A DNA stretch of 64,000 nt from Daphnia carinata (taxonomy: Eukaryota > Arthropoda > Branchiopoda > Diplostraca > Daphniidae). The notes beneath the pieces are model-generated. The model was not told where the DNA came from. It did no database searches and saw only the letters and a program-made list of their open reading frames with translations. The position numbers were made by a program, and so were the translations under genes. This document shows, one piece after another, positions 54,101 to 60,378 of this stretch. How positions within the stretch are numbered: the stretch's first letter is position 1; each line of letters starts with the position of its first letter. The stretch spans positions 4,030,001-4,094,000 of the forward strand of contig NC_081340.1 in the NCBI RefSeq assembly GCF_022539665.2. The letters are read 5' to 3'.

Positions 54101-57100
54101 GGCAGGAAGTTGTCGTTTTGTGTCTCTTTATTGTCTAGATCAAAAGGGATTTTCTTTAATATAACAGTGGTTATAGTAGAATTTGAAGATGAGTCAAAAG
54201 CGTTTAACGCTCTTGATCTCTCTTATCATCTGCCAAGTGGTTTTTCTCAACGTGTTTGTGTTTGGTGAATCAGAAAGTAAACTCGAGGGTAAGCTTGTTT
54301 AGAACCCCAGTGATTTGTGTGTATACCCTCTAGCATCACGGCTTTATCGGTCATGAACTCCCGTCAGTTTTCGGGTGTCCTCATAATCCCAATACGACAT
54401 TTTAATGAAACTTCCTTTTTTTTTCTTTTTTCTTTTTGGCTTCTAGTTCCTGGAAAACCTCTAAATGTAACAATTGGAGAAGTGAATGATTCTACAATTG
54501 CCCTGAGCTGGGCTGAACCTGAGAATCCCAATGGTGTTATCAAAGGCTATCGGATCTATTTTATGAGAAAGAACTTTACAGATGTTCAGACTGTCCGCAA
54601 TGGAGAGAAGTTTCAGAAGTTTGTTCTGACCGACTTAGGTAGATTTAACCCAGAATAGTTATGGCCAAGGAAAAAGACTGAGCTAATAATTTTTTCTTAT
54701 TTTAGAATCCTATATGGAATATAAACTATGGTTGAAAGCATTTACCTGGAAGCACGAAGGTGAACCATCTGAACCTATAGTTGTTCAGACTGATGTTCGG
54801 GGACCAAGTGCTCCACGCATTGCCAACTTAACTTGTCACAATGCAGACACATTGTTTTTACAATGGCACAGACCTTCCATTTACAACAAGTCTATTGATT
54901 TGTATTACATTTACTACAGGTAAGAGTCTTACCAGCCTGTTGAATACCTAATAAATGTTATAATATTTGCTCATTACTTTACAGGAGGGAGGATGCGTGG
55001 GATTTTGAAGAATTGGCTGTGGCAACTACAACGGATCGCCTTGACCACATGGTAAAAGCAAGCATTGCAGCATGTCATATCTTGAAAAATAACACTTTTT
55101 TTTTTATGCAGATGTTCCTTCCGAATTTAACGACGAACGTGATGTATGAAGTTAAAATTCGCGGAGCCACTCGCAGTCTCTTTTCGCCCTCAAAAATCTA
55201 TCCTGGTCTATTCTCGGAATCTCGGAAGATCTTTGTAGCGCTCGACTGTGACCGGCTATCATTGTCTCACGTTCAGAGCGGGAGTGAGATTTATAGTCAA
55301 GAAATTGAATTAAGTGCTGGCATGGTTGCTGCCATGGTTTGTGCGTCATTTGCACTACTTCTTGTAATATTAGCTTTCGTCCTCTGGCGAAAGTATTTCC
55401 AGGTATTCAAGAAGCTTATTAACTGCATTCGTTTTTTTTTTTTTTCAACTTCATCCTTTTTTAAAATTTATTCTAGGCTGCTTACTACTATCTTGACGAT
55501 GGACCTCCCACAACGCCCCCGCTCAACCAACCAGCGTGGGATGGAGGCGAACCTCCAACGCACAATAACATGACAATCATCATAGACGACGATTCAGATT
55601 TTGCTGACAGTAAAAATAAAGATTTTGGTGTTAACGCTAAAGGTATGCAGGAAGCTTCATCAAACGATTGCGTTGGAACGCATGGCATACTTCCCAAGAA
55701 TGCTAATGATTTTGACAATGCTTTGTTCTTTCACGTTCCAGGGCCCATTCCAGTGCCACTTTTCCCCCAACATGTCGCCACACTGCATGCCGATGGCGAC
55801 ATTGGCTTTTCCAAAGAATATGAAGCCATTCAAAGCGTCTCCTTTCAAGGAGAACTCAATTCGGAGCATTCAATGAACGAGGATAACAAGAATAAAAACC
55901 GTTACTTGAACATTGTTGCGTGTAAGTGGAATTCTCCACGCTTGCTACTGTTTTCTTCCATTGTGGAAAATGTGTGCTGAATTTAACAACCAACTTCGAT
56001 TGTTTCTAGATGATCACTCCAGGGTCCAACTTAGGCCTTTGCCGGGTCAAAAGAAATCGACCGATTACATCAACGCTAATTACATCGATGGCTTTCAACA
56101 ATGCAGAGGTTACATTGGAACGCAAGGCCCATTACCATCCACTTTTGACGCGTTTTGGAGAATGATTTGGGAACAGAGAGTAGCGGTTATTGTTATGATT
56201 ACCAACCTAGTGGAACGCGGACGGGTAAGTCTTTCATTTCGCTGCTTCGAATCTGAAGAAACTTTAAGTTTATGTCTCATCCACAAACAGAGAAAATGTG
56301 ATATGTATTGGCCCAAAGAAGGGGTGGAAACTCACGGTGTTATTCAAGTCAAATTAGTCAATGAAGACGCCAGAGCCACCTACACAATTCGAACCTTCTC
56401 GATTAAGCATCTGAAGGTATTTGTGTGTTTGGCATTTTAATTGGACAAAGTCCTATAGCAACCGAATCTCTCCTGTATTCCAGTTGAAAAAGAAGAAGTC
56501 TCAGAACGCAGAGCGAATCGTCCTCCAATTCCATTACACCAATTGGCCCGACCATGGCACTCCGGAACATCCGCTACCTATTTTGAGCTTTGTTCGCCAA
56601 TCGGCGGCAGCTAATCCGATTGGAGCTGGGCCAATCATCGTTCACTGCAGCGCCGGAGTTGGCCGCACTGGTATGTCTACATTTTGCAATGGCTCAATTT
56701 TTAGAACCAGGAAGTAAATAATTGAGTGACTTTCCGTTTTCTGTTTTCAGGAACTTACATTGTGTTGGATGCCATGTTGAAGCAAATTGAATGTAAAAAT
56801 GAATTGAATATTCGCGGTTTTTTGTGTCACATCCGTAATCAGCGCAACTTTCTCGTACAAACCGAAGAGCAATATATATTCATCCATGATGCCCTGCTAG
56901 AAGCCATTCAAGCAGGAAATACCAATGTTCACAGTAGCCAATTGACCCGATACCTCCAGCTACTCCAGGTAATTAATTGTCTTGCCCTTTTTGGCTGTAA
57001 CCGAACAAGTATTAAAATTTCCCGTTTTTCCTGTTTCTATCGTCAGAGCGGCTTGCCGGCTTCGCTCTTGTCAGACAAGATTATTGGAAGCAACTCAACC

Positions 57101-58365
57101 GCAAGTACGCTTGACACAACCACTACAACCATGACCATGAATTCCATTGGCAGCCAGGAAGACTTGTGGTTGCTGCTTGATCACCAATTCCATTTGGTTA
57201 CAAATTTCCTTGTCCAAGATTTCCACCTTTCATCTGCCGTCAAAAATTGCAACGTTCACAAAAACCGCAATGCAGCTCTCGTGTCCGTGGAAAGTGCCAG
57301 AGTTTATCTCACACCCAAGCCAGGTGTTGAAGGAAGCGATTACATCAATGCTACGTGGTTACAAGGTATTGTTTTGCTTTGCACGTTTCCATTTCAATAG
57401 TGAGTGGGCCTATCATTGAATTTTTTTCGGATGCAGGTTATCAAAAGTTAAAAGAGTTCATCGTGACCCAGCATCCGCTGGAGGCAACCGTCAGTGATTT
57501 CTGGCAAATGGTGTGGGACCATAATTCGCAAACTGTTGTTGTCCTTTCTGATTCGGCGGACGACGATTACCAAGTGTTTTGGCCCCTAAAGCAGGCAGAC
57601 GTAGAGTTCGAAAACTTCCGCGTTCGTTTTATTGACGAACATAAAATTCAGTTACCAGCCGTTGGCAACCACCCCGCTCATCCTGAAGAGTACGTTACTC
57701 AGATTGAAGTTGCAGCACAATCCCTTCAGGTATGAACGATACTTAAAAGAAATGGTTTTCTTAAGCAAAACATATCCTTCAATGTCCATCGTTCTTGCCA
57801 TTAACAACAGGATGACTATGAACTGCGGGTTCGTATATTTTACTGTCCCAGCTGGCCGTATAGAGGAGCTGCAAATCCAGATTTGGCCGCCCTGTTTCGG
57901 TTGCCTAAGTTGGTGATCGACTCGCACCAGCAGTATCAGAACGGTCCCGTAGTTGTAGTTGACCGATTTGGCGGTACCGAAGCAGCTACGCTTTGTGCAT
58001 TAACGACGTTAATGCAACAGTTGTCGCGGGATCAGCATGTCGACGTCTACATGTATGCCAAGTTGTATCACAGTAAGCGACCCAATGTGTGGCCTTCACG
58101 AGACGATTACATGTTCCTCTACCGTTGCGTCGAGGCCCTGCACCATCACTTGCCCGTACCCCCCTCCACTCCGCCAACACTCCACACATCGTTTAGCTTG
58201 CCACTTCAGTTGAACGGGTATGCTGGCGGAATTGGTGACACGGTGAGCTTGACATCACTTCCACCGCTGTGCACCACCCCGAGCGCGACCAGTCCCAATG
58301 GCGATGTTGTGTGTTTCAGAATACCGCCCGATGGTATGGAACAAGAAATGGTGGATGTCGTGTGA
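17753..58365 (+). CDS. Ptp99A: Receptor-type protein tyrosine phosphatase, Ptp99A class (whole spliced CDS, 19 exons)
   Basis: Receptor tyrosine phosphatase of the plasma membrane; fly relatives act in axon guidance. Exons: 17753-17840, 37207-37611, 51520-51643, 52630-52811, 53544-53734, 53825-53939, 54447-54638, 54706-54919, 54985-55051, 55112-55402, 55477-55642, 55742-55921, 56010-56224, 56291-56416, 56484-56670, 56751-56968, 57047-57365, 57437-57729, 57811-58365. All introns are GT-AG and phases agree, giving 1375 residues. Domains: signal peptide about 1-26, Ig about 30-164, FN3 repeats about 165-266, 267-368, 369-465 and 466-570, transmembrane helix about 595-617, D1 about 710-975 (KNRY 730-733, WPD Asp875, Cys907, Arg913), D2 about 1025-1290. 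In D2 the loop Cys and Arg are replaced by Asp1242 and Glu1248, so only D1 should be catalytic. The Ig-FN3-TM-D1-dead D2 order and the D2 'DRFGGTEA' loop point to Ptp99A rather than Lar, Ptp69D or Ptp10D. The symbol is by family resemblance, not by search. Both the 5' and 3' ends may have alternatives. Confidence 0.92.
23133..23156. repeat. (GT)12 microsatellite next to poly-T
   Basis: GT array directly after two poly-T runs in intron 1. Confidence 0.88.
25836..25863. repeat. (TTC)9 microsatellite
   Basis: A pure pyrimidine strand of 28 nt in intron 1; a sister TTC array lies at 21,958-21,981. Confidence 0.88.
26666..26689. repeat. (GT)12 microsatellite
   Basis: 24 nt of GT in intron 1. Confidence 0.88.
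27834..27884. repeat. Interrupted (AAC)n microsatellite
   Basis: Two AAC arrays separated by a few bases (AAATAGTT) in intron 1. Confidence 0.88.
29966..29988. repeat. (CT)n microsatellite
   Basis: About 23 nt of CT in intron 1. Confidence 0.85.
31100..31128. repeat. (TG)n microsatellite
   Basis: About 29 nt of TG in intron 1, roughly 470 nt upstream of the longer GT array. Confidence 0.9.
31598..31642. repeat. (GT)22 microsatellite
   Basis: About 45 nt of uninterrupted GT in intron 1, the longest dinucleotide array here. Alternating purine-pyrimidine sequence of this length can adopt Z-DNA. Confidence 0.92.
37207..37611 (+). CDS. Ptp99A: Ptp99A exon 2: complete Ig-like domain
   Basis: 405 nt flanked by phase-1 introns, so the whole Ig domain is one symmetrical module (residues 30-164). 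Cys51 (in NLTC) and Cys147 (in DHGEYTC) are the expected disulfide pair, with Trp65 as core tryptophan. Between them is a Ser/Thr/Gly-rich insertion after the CQGC motif, from TCATCATCATCGTCGTCG-like DNA, making the Cys-Cys spacing about 96 residues, longer than usual. Potential N-glycosylation sites include NLT and NGT. The acceptor is ATGCAG at 37201-37206 and the donor GTAAGA starts at 37612. Confidence 0.9.
38382..38429. repeat. Compound CT then GT microsatellite
   Basis: About 31 nt of CT followed within three bases by about 15 nt of TG, in intron 2. Confidence 0.88.
40878..40899. repeat. Perfect 22-nt palindrome GGC(TA)8GCC
   Basis: Reads GGC, eight TA units, GCC, and equals its own reverse complement. 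It could extrude as a cruciform. Confidence 0.85.
40923..40940 (+). repeat. Poly-G tract, 18 nt
   Basis: Lies 23 nt after a perfect AT-rich palindrome (40,878-40,899) in intron 2. Confidence 0.9.
42301..42320 (+). repeat. Poly-C tract, 20 nt
   Basis: The longest C run. It follows a (CCGT)5 array at about 42,231-42,250 in intron 2. Confidence 0.9.
42561..42581. repeat. (GA)n microsatellite
   Basis: About 21 nt of AG within a longer purine-rich stretch (42,550-42,640) in intron 2. Confidence 0.85.
46077..46102. repeat. (GT)13 microsatellite
   Basis: 26 nt of GT in intron 2. Confidence 0.88.
49895..49918. repeat. (ATG)8 microsatellite
   Basis: 24 nt of ATG in intron 2. Confidence 0.88.
51520..51643 (+). 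CDS. Ptp99A: Ptp99A exon 3: FN3 repeat 1, first half
   Basis: Residues 165-205 and part of 206. It begins DVPDPPGRP, the usual proline-rich FN3 entry, and has the core Trp in VNLSWAP, then [10 protein letters not shown]. The acceptor ends ACACAACAG and the donor is GTAATA at 51644. It enters in phase 1 and leaves in phase 2, joining exon 4 through an AG|G arginine codon. Confidence 0.9.
51644..52629 (+). other. Intron 3 of the 3' cluster (986 nt)
   Basis: GTAATA to TTTTACAG, splitting FN3 repeat 1. It holds a TG run just after the donor, several poly-T/A runs and a TTTTC pentamer array at about 52,283-52,312. No further exon was seen. Confidence 0.8.
52283..52312. repeat. TTTTC pentamer array
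   Basis: About six units of TTTTC/CTTTT in the intron that splits FN3 repeat 1. Confidence 0.8.
52630..52811 (+). CDS. Ptp99A: Ptp99A exon 4: FN3 repeat 1, second half
   Basis: Residues 206-266. It shows the FN3 signature [20 protein letters not shown] followed by a strand ending VTLRE. The acceptor is TTTTACAG and the donor GTATAC starts at 52812. It leaves in phase 1, so FN3 repeat 1 is bounded by phase-1 introns, the usual pattern for shuffled extracellular modules. Confidence 0.9.
52812..53543 (+). other. Intron 4 (732 nt)
   Basis: GTATAC to AAATGTAG between FN3 repeats 1 and 2. It contains a poly-A run near 53.1 kb and two short T runs. Open frames inside it show no domain, and I see nothing else. 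Confidence 0.8.
53544..53734 (+). CDS. Ptp99A: Ptp99A exon 5: FN3 repeat 2, first part
   Basis: Residues 267-330. It begins [13 protein letters not shown], with core Trp in IYLNWKPPP and the strand [11 protein letters not shown]. The donor GTATGC at 53735 follows GAA in phase 0. Without splicing the frame meets a stop after three further codons, which supports this donor. Confidence 0.88.
53825..53939 (+). CDS. Ptp99A: Ptp99A exon 6: FN3 repeat 2, second part
   Basis: Residues 331-368 plus 1 base. It contains [21 protein letters not shown], matching the FN3 F-strand tyrosine and G-strand entry, then GPSS. The acceptor is CATATTTAG and the donor is GTAATC at 53940. It enters in phase 0 and leaves in phase 1. 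Confidence 0.88.
53940..54446 (+). other. Intron 6 (507 nt)
   Basis: GTAATC to GGCTTCTAG with a clear T-rich tract before the acceptor. A 69-codon open frame lies inside it, but it matches no FN3 feature and stops before the acceptor, so I treat the stretch as intron. Confidence 0.8.
54447..54638 (+). CDS. Ptp99A: Ptp99A exon 7: FN3 repeat 3, first part
   Basis: Residues 369-432 plus 1 base. It begins [15 protein letters not shown], with core Trp in [13 protein letters not shown] and then IKGYRIYFM, all standard FN3 strands. The donor GTAGAT at 54639 is weaker than its neighbours, but the phase-1 join to exon 8 restores the expected L-E-S-Y-M-E-Y-K-L strand. Confidence 0.9.
54706..54919 (+). 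CDS. Ptp99A: Ptp99A exon 8: end of FN3 repeat 3 and start of repeat 4
   Basis: Residues 433-503 plus 2 bases. The first half, [19 protein letters not shown], closes repeat 3. The second half, [14 protein letters not shown] then LFLQWHRP, opens repeat 4 with its core Trp. No intron separates repeats 3 and 4, unlike the earlier repeats. The donor is GTAAGA at 54920, phase 2. Confidence 0.9.
54985..55051 (+). CDS. Ptp99A: Ptp99A exon 9: FN3 repeat 4, middle
   Basis: A 67-nt exon, residues 504-526, reading [19 protein letters not shown] then DHM. The acceptor is TTTACAG and the donor is GTAAAA at 55052, phase 0. The following 60-nt intron is a multiple of three and has no stop, so reading through it would add 20 residues. 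Confidence 0.82.
55112..55402 (+). CDS. Ptp99A: Ptp99A exon 10: end of FN3 repeat 4 and transmembrane helix
   Basis: Residues 527-623. It begins [20 protein letters not shown], the last strands of FN3 repeat 4, followed by a juxtamembrane stretch. The transmembrane helix is about 595-617 ([20 protein letters not shown] plus FVL), followed by WRKYF, a basic cytoplasmic stop-transfer. The acceptor is TTTATGCAG and the donor GTATTC starts at 55403, phase 0. Confidence 0.9.
55477..55642 (+). CDS. Ptp99A: Ptp99A exon 11: cytoplasmic juxtamembrane segment
   Basis: Residues 624-678 plus 1 base. It contains [20 protein letters not shown] and a short acidic patch ([11 protein letters not shown]). A proline- and tyrosine-rich linker joins the helix to D1. 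The donor GTATGC at 55643 is followed by a 99-nt stop-free intron that keeps the reading frame, so this junction may be optional. Confidence 0.85.
55742..55921 (+). CDS. Ptp99A: Ptp99A exon 12: linker and start of phosphatase D1
   Basis: Residues 679-738 plus 1 base. [19 protein letters not shown] then [11 protein letters not shown] is the typical N-terminal helix region of this receptor class. [12 protein letters not shown] carries the phosphotyrosine-recognition loop KNRY (730-733). The donor is GTAAGT at 55922, and the join makes the Tyr of A-Y-D-H-S. Confidence 0.92.
56010..56224 (+). CDS. Ptp99A: Ptp99A exon 13: phosphatase D1 core
   Basis: Residues 739-810. It contains [30 protein letters not shown] and the [15 protein letters not shown] strand, all conserved PTP motifs. 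The acceptor is TGTTTCTAG and the donor GTAAGT is at 56225, phase 0. Confidence 0.95.
56291..56416 (+). CDS. Ptp99A: Ptp99A exon 14: phosphatase D1
   Basis: Residues 811-852. [11 protein letters not shown] continues the conserved ERGRxKCxxYWP motif across the intron. A variable beta segment ending [10 protein letters not shown] follows. The preceding 66-nt intron has no stop and is a multiple of three, but retaining it would break this motif. Confidence 0.93.
56484..56670 (+). CDS. Ptp99A: Ptp99A exon 15: WPD loop and catalytic cysteine of D1
   Basis: Residues 853-914 plus 1 base. [16 protein letters not shown] holds the WPD general acid Asp875. [13 protein letters not shown] holds nucleophile Cys907 and Arg913. 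Every catalytic residue expected of an active tyrosine phosphatase is present. A KKKK run near 854-857 precedes the strand. The donor GTATGT lies within the GRTG codons, phase 1. Confidence 0.96.
56751..56968 (+). CDS. Ptp99A: Ptp99A exon 16: end of D1
   Basis: Residues 915-987. [13 protein letters not shown], then [20 protein letters not shown] contains the Q-loop glutamine that positions water in the second catalytic step. ALLEAIQ closes D1. The acceptor is TGTTTTCAG and the donor is GTAATT at 56969, phase 0. The next intron (78 nt) is also a stop-free multiple of three. Confidence 0.94.
57047..57365 (+). CDS. Ptp99A: Ptp99A exon 17: D1-D2 linker and start of D2
   Basis: Residues 988-1093 plus 1 base. 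A Thr/Ser-rich linker is followed by [19 protein letters not shown]. The recognition loop is degenerate: [10 protein letters not shown], with Asn where an active domain has Tyr. [11 protein letters not shown] matches the DYINA motif. The donor is GTATTG at 57366. Confidence 0.92.
57437..57729 (+). CDS. Ptp99A: Ptp99A exon 18: pseudophosphatase D2 core
   Basis: Residues 1094-1191. [20 protein letters not shown] then [18 protein letters not shown] and VFWPLKQ are clear PTP-fold motifs. A variable segment [15 protein letters not shown] leads to the WPD region. The acceptor is GGATGCAG and the donor is GTATGA at 57730, phase 0; retention would stop at once. Confidence 0.92.
57811..58365 (+). CDS. 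Ptp99A: Ptp99A exon 19: end of D2, C-terminal tail and stop
   Basis: Residues 1192-1375. The WPD loop reads CPSWPYRG, so the general acid is Tyr1208. The P-loop reads [19 protein letters not shown], with Asp1242 for Cys and Glu1248 for Arg. [12 protein letters not shown] completes the fold. A Pro/Thr/Ser-rich tail ends in MVDVV and TGA at 58363-58365. That stop sits within GTGAGT (58362-58367), a strong donor, so the same exon may instead end at 58361 and continue into a downstream tail exon. Confidence 0.88.
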   Translation, partial: DDYELRVRIFYCPSWPYRGAANPDLAALFRLPKLVIDSHQQYQNGPVVVVDRFGGTEAATLCALTTLMQQLSRDQHVDVYMYAKLYHSKRPNVWPSRDDYMFLYRCVEALHHHLPVPPSTPPTLHTSFSLPLQLNGYAGGIGDTVSLTSLPPLCTTPSATSPNGDVVCFRIPPDGMEQEMVDVV

Positions 58366-59215
58366 GTCTTTGCCAATGCCAAGGAGAATTGCCCTTGGTA
58401 GTTTTCCTCTCTCGTTCTCCGTTGACGAGTGCCAAATGGGTGTAACACCAGTGAGTGCAAGACAGCTGCTGAGTATTCATCTACTGCTCCCTTTATATAT
58501 ACTCCTTCTTCGTGTGTGTTTTTCGTTCTCTTTCGTGTTTATTATTTTTCTTTTCGTTCGTTTCTAGTCAACAATCTGCACAATTTTCTTTACGAAGGAA
58601 ATCACTGTTTTTTTTACAATCACATACTTTTCTTTTCCCTTTCTGCGCGATTCCATTTATTCTTCGGATTGGGAAGAATCCAATTGACAGATTCTGATTT
58701 TTTTGACGAATTTTCTATAGTGTATGAATGGGATGGGATCAAGGGTAACTCGTTACCAGACTATTGTAGGTTGAGTTGAATATCATCAAATGTTTCTCAG
58801 GCTCAAATGAATTCGCACTTTGTAACGATCTCCGATTGAAAAATTAGAAAAAAAATCTCCTTCCTCTCGATTCGCTTTCTTAGTATGTCTTTTCGTACTG
58901 TCCCTTGAAACTTCCCTTCGTCGTGCATTTCATTGCATTATATATTTATATAAATACTACGCATCCTTGTACAATGATGTGTCCGTGCATTTTCTACAAC
59001 TCGTTCACCGTTGTTTCCTCTGTATGGTGGCAAAAATATTTCGAACTTGTCTTTATATATTAGACAATATATGGCTAAGTGCAGCTTTTACCTGTGTTGT
59101 AAAAGGGCATCCAATGCGTGAGTATGGAATGCGTGAGTATGGAATTATGAGCAAAATACGAAGTGAATTGGTTTGAATTTCTTGGTTTGTTTTTCCTAAT
59201 ATCTTTTGTGTTTAG
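58366..59215 (+). other. 3' untranslated region or terminal intron of Ptp99A
   Basis: Follows the TGA at 58365. It is 3' UTR if the gene ends there, or intron if the donor at 58362 is used. I saw no AATAAA here; the nearest variant is ATTAAA near 59,388. A 15-nt direct repeat (ATGCGTGAGTATGGA, twice) lies at about 59,114-59,143. It has no other gene. Confidence 0.5.
58568..58697 (+). CDS. Second candidate alternative C-terminal exon
   Basis: A long pyrimidine tract ending CGTTTCTAG at 58567 is the best-looking acceptor downstream of the donor at 58362. The join GT|T is open for 43 codons (VQQSAQFSLRRKS then a Phe-rich stretch) and stops at 58695-58697, giving about 1417 residues. The intron would be 206 nt. 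The composition is less protein-like than the exon at 59216. Confidence 0.25.
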
Positions 59216-59372
59216 GATCATACACATGTTTTGCAGTACAAGGACATCACCTGACGGGAGAATACATCCGCTTTGTAACATTCAGTCAACCAAGACGAGG
59301 GGAGACGCTGCTTCAAGCGACTACCACCAAGCAGATTATATGCTGGTGGCTATGAGACGAGTGATGCGATAG
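59216..59372 (+). CDS. Ptp99A: Candidate alternative C-terminal exon of Ptp99A
   Basis: If the donor at 58362 is used, the acceptor TTTTGTGTTTAG ending at 59215 joins in phase (GT|G) and gives 52 tail residues before TAG at 59370-59372, for a protein of 1426 residues. The tail contains TSPDGRIHPLCNIQ and ends SSDYHQADYMLVAMRRVMR, with two tyrosines. The intron would be 854 nt. The open frame and good splice sites are seen; use of this exon is inferred. Confidence 0.45.
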
Positions 59373-60186
59373 AGGGAACGTTTTCGCGATTAAACATCAA
59401 ATTGGATTCTAGTGAAGTCCCCATGGCCGTTTAAAGATACCGTGAGTATTTCCCGTTTCTAAAGACAACGCCTTCCAACCTTCTTGACAGCGCCATGACC
59501 CGACACGAGCGTTTTATTTGTCAGAAGAAAACTTCATAGAAAGGAACGAGAGCCAAAGTCAAGTATACAGTTCAATGAAAAAATTTAAAAACAAAAATGT
59601 TTCTTCGGGGAAAGACCATGTTAGCCTTTATCAACTTGTAAGAAATTTTCTGCTTTTTGGCTAGGAATGCTACTTCAAACATATTATGAAGACCGTAAGA
59701 AAATATGATGAATTTTACTGCGGGAGTGGCAGTACTTTTTAAAACTCAACAGGTTCCAGCAGCATCTAATTGGTGGTTAAAACATTTGATTGCTCTAGCG
59801 TATAGTTAGCATGCTACCGATTTCTTGCATAGACATGGACGAGGAAAAAAACAAAATGATAGCACCCCAAAATATGAGCTATTGTTGTACCTTATGTTTG
59901 AATTGCAATAATTCGGAGGACATAAACAGCAAATTATAAAATGCAGCGCCATAATAGATGTTTTGTTTTTTCGTCTCGAACTATTCCAATGGCAACATCG
60001 GATACACCCGAGAATCAACCAAAATCAGCTGGCAGAAAAAGATGAGCTGAAACCTGACTGTACATGTTACGTGGGTGCTGTAATACCATGGGCAATTAAA
60101 AAACTACTATTGAAGGTACGTTTTTTAAAAAAATAATTTTATTATTATTGTTTCCTTAAAAAAGTTTCGTCAGGAGAGAGAGAGCT
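59373..60186. other. 3' flank of Ptp99A, no gene recognised
   Basis: AT-rich sequence. A lone GTGAGT donor-like site is at 59442. TTTATT at 60138-60143 would be an AATAAA signal on the minus strand, just downstream of the minus-strand open frame that ends at 60187. Confidence 0.45.
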
Positions 60187-60378
60187 TTAGCGAGTGCACG
60201 TCCTAGAATGCAAATTTGGATCCCAAGCCATTCTACAGCAGAAGAAATCCAAGTTGAAGCCTCGATCCTCATGAGGACGAAATAAAATTAGGTAGTCCAT
60301 CACAGTGGCGAATCGTTCGTAGCAACCATTCAGTGATGGTTTCACAGTTCCGTTCAAAATTTTTCTGTCACAGATCAC
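60187..60378 (-). CDS. Minus-strand open frame, possible terminal exon of a convergent gene
   Basis: 63 codons with mixed composition, unlike the low-complexity frames elsewhere; it reads NGCYERFATVMDYLILF and ends HSRTCTR. A minus-strand AATAAA about 45 nt past the stop (60143-60138) fits a 3' end. No domain is recognised and no upstream exons were identified, so it may be chance. Convergent orientation to Ptp99A would be normal. Confidence 0.2.
   Translation of the reverse strand: MICDRKILNGTVKPSLNGCYERFATVMDYLILFRPHEDRGFNLDFFCCRMAWDPNLHSRTCTR

Noticed and set aside
54059-54268. 69-codon frame within the 507-nt intron before FN3 repeat 3
   Set aside because: Does not reach the acceptor, has no FN3 motif, and the flanking exons join cleanly without it.
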